A stretch of DNA of 64,000 bases. Source: Neorhizobium galegae bv. officinalis (GTDB lineage Bacteria > Pseudomonadota > Alphaproteobacteria > Rhizobiales > Rhizobiaceae). The position numbers were made by a program, and so were the translations under genes. The stretch is taken from contig CCRI01000003.1 of assembly GCA_000985875.1 (NCBI GenBank), forward strand, positions 62,001 to 126,000, written 5' to 3'. Positions within the stretch are counted from its first letter, which is position 1. Every line of letters begins with the position of its first letter. Shown here piece after piece: positions 58,410-64,000 of this stretch. The notes beneath the pieces were generated by a model that was not told where the DNA came from, made no database searches, and saw only the letters and a program-made list of their open reading frames with translations.

Positions 58410-58808
58410 ATGCCCGTCCAATCGCTGTTTCTCGTGGCCCTGATCGTCGACGACTACGATCGAGCGAAGGACTTTTATTGCGGCGTGCTCGGCTTCGATT
58501 GCCTGGAGGACAGCGTGCAGCCGGAGGGCAAGCGTTGGGTCGTCGTGAAGCCGAAGGGCGGCGAGGGGGCGGCACTGCTCCTGGCTGAAGCCGCAACCGA
58601 CACGCAGAAGGCCGCGATTGGCAACCAGACCGGCGGCCGGGTCGGCTTCTTCCTGAAGACCGACGATTTCGCCCGCGATCATGCCGCCATGACCGCCAGG
58701 GGCGTCCGTTTCCTCGAGGAACCGCGGCATGAAATCTACGGGTCGGTGGCGGTGTTTGCCGATCCCTACGGCAACACCTGGGATCTGATTGAACACGCAG
58801 CGCGCTGA
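58410..58808 (+). CDS. VOC-family protein
   Basis: 132 residues, VOC fold (extradiol dioxygenase/glyoxalase/bleomycin resistance superfamily): QSLFLVALIVDDYDRAKDFY, LGFDCLEDSVQPEGKRWVV, GRVGFFLKTDDF and ADPYGNTWDLIE. The metal-ligand His at the usual first position is replaced (SLFLVALIV), so it may not be a classical metalloenzyme. Substrate unknown. It stands alone upstream of trpS. Confidence 0.82.
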   Translation: MPVQSLFLVALIVDDYDRAKDFYCGVLGFDCLEDSVQPEGKRWVVVKPKGGEGAALLLAEAATDTQKAAIGNQTGGRVGFFLKTDDFARDHAAMTARGVRFLEEPRHEIYGSVAVFADPYGNTWDLIEHAAR

Positions 58809-58905
58809 TGCTCTTGATCCTCTGCGCTTCGCCGTGCATAAGCCCGCGCGTTAGCAACATGACCCTTCGGGTCTGGGGCCCTCCACCAGCCTAATTGAGG
58901 ACGAT

Positions 58906-59970
58906 ATGAACACCTTCAAGCCGCTTGTCTTTTCAGGCGTCCAGCCGACCGGCAATCTCCATCTCGGCAACTACCTCGGCGCGATCCGCAAGTTCGTGGC
59001 GCTGCAGGAAAACAACGACTGCATCTATTGCGTCGTCGATCTGCACGCGATCACCGCCCAGCTCGTCCATGACGACCTGCGGGGCCAGATCCGCTCGATC
59101 GCTGCCGCCTTCATCGCTTCGGGTATCGATCCGAAGAAACATATCGTCTTCAACCAGTCGGCCGTGCCGCAGCATGCGGAACTCGCCTGGGTCTTCAATT
59201 GCGTCGCCCGCATCGGCTGGATGAACCGCATGACCCAGTTCAAGGACAAGGCCGGTAAGGACCGCGAGAACGCCTCGCTCGGCCTGCTCGCCTATCCGAG
59301 CCTGATGGCCGCCGACATTCTTGTCTACCGTGCCACCCACGTGCCGGTCGGCGACGACCAGAAGCAGCACCTGGAGCTTGCCCGCGATATTGCCCAGAAG
59401 TTCAACATCGACTTCCAGGAGAAGATCCGCGCGGCCGGCACCGGCGTCGACATGGTCGTCGGCGAGGAGCCGATCCATGGCTTCTTCCCGCTGGTCGAGC
59501 CGCTGATCGAGGGGCCGGCACCGCGCGTCATGTCGTTGCGTGACGGCACCAAGAAAATGTCGAAATCCGATCCGTCGGACCTGTCGCGCATCAACCTGAT
59601 GGACGATCCGGAAGAGATCGCCAAGAAGATCCGCAAGGCCAAGACTGATCCGGAAGGCCTTCCGAGCGAAATCGAAGGCCTCAAGGGCCGCCCGGAAGCC
59701 GACAATCTTGTCGGTATCTATGCAGCCCTTGCCGACCGGACCAAGGCAGACGTTCTCGCCGAATATGGCGGCCAGCAGTTCTCGGTCTTCAAGCCGGCTC
59801 TGGCCGACCTCGCCGTGCACGTGCTTTCGCCGATCACCTCGGAAATGCGCCGCCTGATGGACGATACGACCCATATCGATGCCATCCTCAAGGATGGTGG
59901 CGAGCGCGCCCGCGCCCGCGCCGAGAAGGTTATGGGAGACGTCTTCGACATCGTCGGTTTCCTGCGCTGA
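58906..59970 (+). CDS. trpS: tryptophanyl-tRNA synthetase
   Basis: 354 residues, class I synthetase. HLGN (19-22, the HIGH motif in [10 protein letters not shown]) and KMSKSD (KKMSKSD, near residue 208) are present. The ATP and tryptophan pockets show DLHAIT and [13 protein letters not shown]. It charges tRNA-Trp. It follows the VOC gene after 97 bases and ends in a rho-independent terminator. Confidence 0.97.
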   Translation: MNTFKPLVFSGVQPTGNLHLGNYLGAIRKFVALQENNDCIYCVVDLHAITAQLVHDDLRGQIRSIAAAFIASGIDPKKHIVFNQSAVPQHAELAWVFNCVARIGWMNRMTQFKDKAGKDRENASLGLLAYPSLMAADILVYRATHVPVGDDQKQHLELARDIAQKFNIDFQEKIRAAGTGVDMVVGEEPIHGFFPLVEPLIEGPAPRVMSLRDGTKKMSKSDPSDLSRINLMDDPEEIAKKIRKAKTDPEGLPSEIEGLKGRPEADNLVGIYAALADRTKADVLAEYGGQQFSVFKPALADLAVHVLSPITSEMRRLMDDTTHIDAILKDGGERARARAEKVMGDVFDIVGFLR

Positions 59971-60007
59971 GATCATCGGCGCCTTTCGAGTCACGCAGAA
60001 ATTGCAT

Positions 60008-60037
60008 ACCCGTCACGACATTCGTGGCGGGTTTTCA
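60008..60037 (+). terminator. trpS rho-independent terminator
   Basis: ACCCGTCACGA (60008-60018), loop CAT, TCGTGGCGGGT (60022-60032), with one T-G wobble, then TTTT (60032-60035); a second T-run (60039-60045) lies nearby. Confidence 0.8.
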
Positions 60038-60105
60038 TTTTTTTCGGTTGGTATAAGTTCCGCATCACGACTGCTTGGGTCGTCTACATGCGAAGGAGGG
60101 GCGGC

Positions 60106-60585
60106 ATGGTATCGAAACGGCTTTCGCGGCTTGAAGGACACCGGCGCAAGTTCATGGCGGTCATAGACGGCACGCCGGAATGTGAAAAGGCGGTCCACTA
60201 CGCGGGCCGCCGCGCCAAGAACTCCAACGGTGGTCTTGTTCTGCTTTTCGTCATTCCCGAAGGCGATTTCCAGCAATGGCTGGGCGTCGAGCAGATCATG
60301 CGCGCCGAGGCTCGGGAAGAGGCGGATGCGGTGATGGCCAAGACCGCCCAGAAGGTGCGCGAGACGATTGGAATCGATCCGGAAATCGTGATCCGCGAAG
60401 GCAACGCCAGCGAACAGATCATCCAGTTGGTCGAGGAAGACCGCGATATCGCGGTCCTCGTGCTTGCGGCCGGCTCCACCAAGGAAGGGCCGGGACCCCT
60501 GGTATCCGCGGTTGCTGCGTTCCCGATCCCCGTCACCGTGCTGCCCGACACGCTGACCGCCGAGGAAATTGACGCACTGGCCTGA
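60106..60585 (+). CDS. universal stress protein, UspA-like
   Basis: 159 residues. The Usp fold is seen in FMAVIDGTPECEKAVHYAGRRA, the ATP-binding-type loop VLVLAAGSTKEGPGPLVSAV, and IPVTVLPDTLTAEEI. AGGAGG lies six bases before ATG 60106. Such proteins bind ATP and accumulate during growth arrest, but individual roles differ. It lies between trpS and the Nfu gene, about 115 bases from the next start. Confidence 0.88.
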   Translation: MVSKRLSRLEGHRRKFMAVIDGTPECEKAVHYAGRRAKNSNGGLVLLFVIPEGDFQQWLGVEQIMRAEAREEADAVMAKTAQKVRETIGIDPEIVIREGNASEQIIQLVEEDRDIAVLVLAAGSTKEGPGPLVSAVAAFPIPVTVLPDTLTAEEIDALA

Positions 60586-60700
60586 TTGCGGACTTGATCT
60601 TGCGCAGGCAAAGGAGCACTTGAACGAAAAGCTGATACGGCTTATCTTCTTTTGAAGAGTTCTAAATTTGCGAGGGGCGCCGTGCCCCAGGAGAGACGAG

Positions 60701-61267
60701 ATGTTCATTCAGACGGAAGCCACCCCCAACCCGGCGACCCTGAAGTTCCTGCCTGGCAAAGTCGTTATGGATAAAGGCACCGCCGATTTCCGCAATGCCG
60801 GCGAGGCGGAAGCATCTCCGCTGGCCGAGCGGCTGTTCGGCATCTCCGGCGTCACCGGCGTCTATTTCGGCTACGACTTTATCACCGTCACCAAGGAAAG
60901 CGCCGAATGGCAGCACCTGAAGCCGGCGATCCTCGGTTCGATCATGGAGCATTTCATGTCCGGCGCGCCGGTCATGGGCGGTGCATCCACGCTTGCTGAA
61001 ATATCCGACGTGGAAGGCGAGTTCTTCGACGAGGACGACGAAACGATCGTCGCGACGATCAAGGAACTGCTTGAAACCCGCGTCCGCCCGGCCGTCGCCC
61101 AGGACGGCGGCGACATTACCTTCAAGGGTTTCCGCGACGGCACGGTCTACCTCAACATGAAGGGTGCATGCTCCGGCTGCCCGTCTTCCACGGCGACGCT
61201 GAAGCACGGGGTGCAGAACCTGCTCAAGCATTTCGTTCCGGAAGTGCAGGCTGTCGAAGCGCTCTGA
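60701..61267 (+). CDS. Nfu-type iron-sulfur cluster scaffold/carrier
   Basis: 188 residues. The N-terminal Nfu_N domain (MFIQTEATPNPATLKFLPG) is followed by the NifU_N-like C-terminal Nfu domain with cluster ligands C157 and C160 in KGACSGCPSS. It resembles mitochondrial NFU1/HIRIP5 and carries [4Fe-4S] clusters to target enzymes. Such a gene next to tsaB is conserved in rhizobia. The frame opens upstream to 60668, but ATG 60701 with GAGAGACGAG is natural. Confidence 0.92.
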   Translation: MFIQTEATPNPATLKFLPGKVVMDKGTADFRNAGEAEASPLAERLFGISGVTGVYFGYDFITVTKESAEWQHLKPAILGSIMEHFMSGAPVMGGASTLAEISDVEGEFFDEDDETIVATIKELLETRVRPAVAQDGGDITFKGFRDGTVYLNMKGACSGCPSSTATLKHGVQNLLKHFVPEVQAVEAL

Positions 61268-61285
61268 GCCCGCCGGCCCCGTTGA

Positions 61286-61951
61286 ATGATTGTTCTCGCC
61301 ATCGATACCGCCGGGGTGGATTGCTCCGCAGCGCTCTACGACAGCGCCGCGGGCAAAGTGCTGTCTGAAATCACCGAGACGATCGGCAAGGGCCATGCCG
61401 AAAGGCTGATGGCGGTCATCGACGAGGCGCTGGCCGCAGCGGGTCTTCCTCTCAAAGCCGTCGAGCGAGTTGCAGTCGTCATAGGGCCGGGCTCCTTCAC
61501 CGGCATTCGCGTCGGCGTGGCCACCGCCCGTGGTCTGGGGCTTGCCCTCGGCGTGGAATCGGTCGGTGTGACCACTCTCGAGGCCCTCGCGGTCAAGTTT
61601 CTGGGCGAACACAAGGGCCAGCCGGTCGTTGTCGCGATGGATGCCAAGCGCAACGAGGTCTATACCCAGGCGTTTTCCGCCAACGGGGAGGCGTTGAGCC
61701 AACCTGCGGCACTCTCGCCAGAAGATGTTTCGGAACTCGCCAAGTCTCATTCGGCAGTAATGACCGGCTCCTGGACCAAGCATTCCCTTGGCAAGGAAGT
61801 TGCCGAACATGACGGGCGGGATCGTTTCGATATTGCCGTGGTCGCGCGCATCGCCGCCGAAAAACCTGTGGATGCGCAACGTCCCAAACCATTGTATCTT
61901 CGTGGACCAGATGCGAAACCGCAGACCGGTTTTGCCCTTGCCCGTTCGTGA
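61286..61951 (+). CDS. tsaB: tRNA threonylcarbamoyladenosine protein TsaB
   Basis: 221 residues, ASKHA-fold pseudoenzyme that partners TsaD and TsaE in t6A37 synthesis on ANN-decoding tRNAs. IVLAIDTAGVDCSAALYD and ERVAVVIGPGSFTGIRVGVATARGL are diagnostic. It lies 18 bases after the Nfu gene; rimI starts four bases inside its stop (GTGA). Confidence 0.93.
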   Translation: MIVLAIDTAGVDCSAALYDSAAGKVLSEITETIGKGHAERLMAVIDEALAAAGLPLKAVERVAVVIGPGSFTGIRVGVATARGLGLALGVESVGVTTLEALAVKFLGEHKGQPVVVAMDAKRNEVYTQAFSANGEALSQPAALSPEDVSELAKSHSAVMTGSWTKHSLGKEVAEHDGRDRFDIAVVARIAAEKPVDAQRPKPLYLRGPDAKPQTGFALARS

Positions 61952-62463
61952 ATGTACAGACTGCGCCGATGCTCGACGATTACCTGACCTGGAAGCCGTA
62001 TTTCGAAGTCGTGCCGATGGAGGCGAGCGATTGCCTGGAGATCTCCGAACTGCATGGCCAGCGATTTCCGCGTCAGTGGAGTGACGGGGAATTCCAGAAC
62101 CTGCTCCTGCAGCAAAATGTCTTCGGTTTTATCGCCCGTCAGACCAATGCGTTTTTCTCCAAGCCGCTCGGCGGCTTCGTTCTGTCGCGCGAGGCGGCGG
62201 GCGAGGCGGAGATCCTGACGGTCGCCGTCAACGAGAAATTCGGCCGGGTGGGGCTCGGCTGGCGTCTGATGCAGGCCGCCCTGCGCGAGGCGGCGGCGCG
62301 TGGCGGGGAGAGCATGTTCCTGGAAGTGGAGGCGGCGAATCGCCCTGCTGTCGAGCTTTACCGCAAGCTCGGTTTCCAGAAAGTGGGCGAGCGCCCGGCC
62401 TATTATGCCGGGCCGGACGGGACGCGATCCACGGCGCTTGTCATGAGCCGAGTTCTTCGCTAG
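61948..62463 (+). CDS. rimI: ribosomal-protein alanine acetyltransferase RimI
   Basis: 171 residues, GNAT acetyltransferase that acetylates the N-terminal alanine of ribosomal protein S18. Acetyl-CoA loop region: VNEKFGRVGLGWRLMQAALRE; C-terminal VELYRKLGFQKVGERPAYY. It starts at GTG 61948, overlapping the tsaB stop by four bases; an internal ATG at 61969 (MLDDYLTW) is a possible alternative. It is commonly paired with tsaB. Confidence 0.9.
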   Translation: MNVQTAPMLDDYLTWKPYFEVVPMEASDCLEISELHGQRFPRQWSDGEFQNLLLQQNVFGFIARQTNAFFSKPLGGFVLSREAAGEAEILTVAVNEKFGRVGLGWRLMQAALREAAARGGESMFLEVEAANRPAVELYRKLGFQKVGERPAYYAGPDGTRSTALVMSRVLR

Positions 62464-62504
62464 TCCGTTAGTTTCTACGGGAACGTTTCGAAGGCCAAAA
62501 CGAC

Positions 62505-62933
62505 ATGACAGACCTTTCCAAGACCCTGGAGGAGCTGTGTGCCGAGAAAGGCATGCGAATGACGGATCAACGCCGCGTGATCGCGCGTATCCTGCAGGAG
62601 TCCGTTGACCATCCGGATGTCGAGGAACTCTATCGCCGGTCCTCCAAGGTCGATCCGCGCATCTCGATCTCGACGGTTTACCGCACGGTAAAATTGTTCG
62701 AGGACGAAGGGATCATCGAACGTCACGACTTCCGCGACGGCCGCTCGCGTTACGAGACCGTGCCGGAGGAACATCACGACCACATGATCGATCTCAATAC
62801 CGGCAATGTCATCGAGTTCCGCTCGGCGGAAATCGAGGCGCTGCAGGAACGCATCGCCCGGGAGCATGGGTTCCGTCTCGTCGGCCACCGGCTGGAGCTC
62901 TACGGCATCCCGCTGGACAAGGACGATAAGTGA
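62505..62933 (+). CDS. mur: Fur-family manganese-uptake regulator Mur
   Basis: 142 residues, winged helix Fur fold: MTDQRRVIARILQES, ISISTVYRTVKLFEDEGII, metal region EEHHDHMIDLNTGNVIEF. It lacks the CxxC structural zinc motif pairs of E. coli Fur, as in rhizobial Mur, which represses sitABCD-type Mn uptake. It shares the strand with rimI after 41 bases and olsA begins four bases inside its stop (GTGA). No Mur box is visible in this window. Confidence 0.88.
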   Translation: MTDLSKTLEELCAEKGMRMTDQRRVIARILQESVDHPDVEELYRRSSKVDPRISISTVYRTVKLFEDEGIIERHDFRDGRSRYETVPEEHHDHMIDLNTGNVIEFRSAEIEALQERIAREHGFRLVGHRLELYGIPLDKDDK

Positions 62934-63733
62934 TTACTTGGGCGCGGATCGGCTTCGTTTTCGTTGCTCTTTTCGCAGTTACGCTGGTCCTGCTGCCGTT
63001 TCAGCTCCTCGGCCTCGCCTTCGACCTCAAGATCCGCCGCTATATCCCGCGCTACTGGCACAAGACCGCCTGTTTTCTGCTTGGCATCCGTATTCATGTG
63101 CACGGAACGCTGGAGCGCCGCCGGCCGCTGATGCTGGCCTGCAATCATGCGTCGTGGAAGGATATTCTCGTGCTCGGCGCAATCGCCGACGTCGTCTTCA
63201 TTGCCAAGATGGAAGTGTCGGAATGGCCGGTCTTCGGCACGCTCGCCAAGCTGCAGAAGAGCATCTTCGTCGTCCGTGAGCAGAAGCGCCGCACCGGCGA
63301 TCAGGTGAACGAGATTGCCGAGCGCATGGCGGCCGGCGAGATCGTCGTGCTTTTTCCCGAGGGTACCACCTCCGATGGCAACCGGCTTCTGGAGGTCAAG
63401 TCGTCATTGTTCGGCGCTGCCGCCGCAGCGGTGCAGCATACGCCCGAAGGCGTGGTGCATGTCCAGCCGGTGGCGATCGCCTATACCCGCATCCACGGCA
63501 TGGCCATGGGCCGTTACCATCGGCCGATCGCGGCGTGGCCTGGCGATATCGAACTCGTGCCGCATCTGCTCGGCGTCCTGAAGGAAGGCGCGCTCGACGT
63601 GGACGTCGCCTTCGGGGAAACGGTCGATTTCCGCGCCGGCGACAACCGCAAGCATCTGAGCATGGCCGTGACGAGCCGACTTCGGCGCATGCTGATCCGC
63701 CATCTGCGGGGTCGTGACTACGACACCCTTTAG
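62930..63733 (+). CDS. olsA: lyso-ornithine lipid acyltransferase OlsA (PlsC family)
   Basis: 267 residues. An N-terminal membrane helix (about 5-28) is followed by the acyltransferase motifs NHASWKD (72-78, H73 and D78 catalytic) and FPEGTT (about 143-148). In Sinorhizobium the plsC-family gene between mur and miaB is olsA, which adds the second acyl chain to make ornithine lipid. The context here is identical, favouring OlsA over 1-acylglycerol-3-phosphate acyltransferase, though sequence alone cannot separate them. Start is GTG 62930, overlapping mur. Confidence 0.85.
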   Translation: MITWARIGFVFVALFAVTLVLLPFQLLGLAFDLKIRRYIPRYWHKTACFLLGIRIHVHGTLERRRPLMLACNHASWKDILVLGAIADVVFIAKMEVSEWPVFGTLAKLQKSIFVVREQKRRTGDQVNEIAERMAAGEIVVLFPEGTTSDGNRLLEVKSSLFGAAAAAVQHTPEGVVHVQPVAIAYTRIHGMAMGRYHRPIAAWPGDIELVPHLLGVLKEGALDVDVAFGETVDFRAGDNRKHLSMAVTSRLRRMLIRHLRGRDYDTL

Positions 63734-63776
63734 GAAACGCTTCATTTCCGGGTCTTCTTGCGGTATGGAGCGAGCC

Positions 63777-64000
63777 ATGAACGAACACGTCTCCCTTTCC
63801 GTGGCCGCCGACGAGCCGGTCCAGCGCTCGAATTCCCGCAAGGTCTTCATCAAGACCTATGGCTGCCAGATGAATGTCTATGATTCGGGCCGCATGAGCG
63901 ATGCGCTGGCGGGCGAAGGTTACGTGCCGACCGAGGAGATGGGCGAGGCCGACCTCATCCTCCTCAACACCTGTCACATCCGCGAAAAAGCGGCCGACAA
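63777..64000 (+). CDS. miaB: tRNA-2-methylthio-N6-dimethylallyladenosine synthase MiaB (5' part)
   Basis: The first 74 codons are present. The N-terminal MTTase domain reads [17 protein letters not shown] and [14 protein letters not shown], giving two of the three cysteines of the first Fe-S cluster (C30 and C66). The rest, including the radical-SAM cluster and TRAM domain, is outside the window. ATG 63777 is preceded by GGAG. It adds a methylthio group to i6A37 of tRNAs. Confidence 0.93.
   Translation, partial: MNEHVSLSVAADEPVQRSNSRKVFIKTYGCQMNVYDSGRMSDALAGEGYVPTEEMGEADLILLNTCHIREKAAD

Overview
This 64 kb window is an ordinary-looking, gene-dense chromosomal segment of an alphaproteobacterium, almost certainly a member of the Rhizobiaceae (Rhizobium/Agrobacterium/Neorhizobium/Ensifer group; genus not resolvable by eye). 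The evidence is high GC content, the run ubiB-ubiE-mutM-enoyl-CoA hydratase-rpsT-dnaA, the lptC-lptA-lptB-rpoN-hpf-ptsN operon, the ornithine-lipid genes olsB and olsA, a two-domain malic enzyme, and the run NifU-like/tsaB/rimI/mur/olsA/miaB. I see no rRNA, tRNA, insertion sequence, prophage or CRISPR array.

Layout. 1-2.0 kb: tail of a ugp glycerol-3-phosphate ABC transporter operon. 2.1-14 kb: housekeeping and redox genes (cupin protein, gshB, comM, cysK, dut, prfC, a PLP dehydratase, a LysR/GST divergent pair, otsB-otsA). 14-19.4 kb: class II amidotransferase, coaBC, three poorly characterised proteins, and a two-gene operon of a four-helix membrane protein plus a membrane-anchored ClpP-fold protease-like protein. 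19.6-26.6 kb: ubiB, ubiE, mutM, enoyl-CoA hydratase, rpsT, and a long regulatory interval leading into dnaA. 26.6-33 kb: LysE exporter, methyltransferase, hemW, rdgB, a VOC protein, rph, and hrcA-grpE. 33-39.7 kb: nitrogen PTS, hibernation factor, sigma-54, LPS export, sppA and ihfB. 39.8-45 kb: lapA-like, SRPBCC protein, two RNA methyltransferases, lspA and a soluble hybrid histidine kinase. 45-64 kb: olsB, a VapBC-type toxin-antitoxin pair, malic enzyme, mutS, a membrane AraC regulator, glnD, murJ, a small M15-like exported protein, a VOC protein, trpS, UspA, Nfu, tsaB, rimI, mur, olsA and the start of miaB.

Coordination. Several genes serve shared processes: nitrogen/PTS control (glnD, ptsN, rpoN), envelope building (lptABC, murJ, lspA, olsA/olsB), proteostasis (hrcA, grpE, sppA) and DNA upkeep (dnaA, mutS, mutM, dut, rdgB). 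The most interesting signals are non-coding. There is a cluster of six GANTC (CcrM-type) sites upstream of dnaA, and a promoter for prfC whose spacer carries a near-consensus DnaA box and a GANTC site. An exact -24/-12 sigma-54 promoter sits next to rpoN but points away from it. A PHO-box-like repeat lies before olsB, and a 37-bp near-perfect palindrome lies over the toxin-antitoxin promoter. The best candidate for an undescribed protein system is the membrane protein plus ClpP-fold pair at 17.3-19.4 kb.
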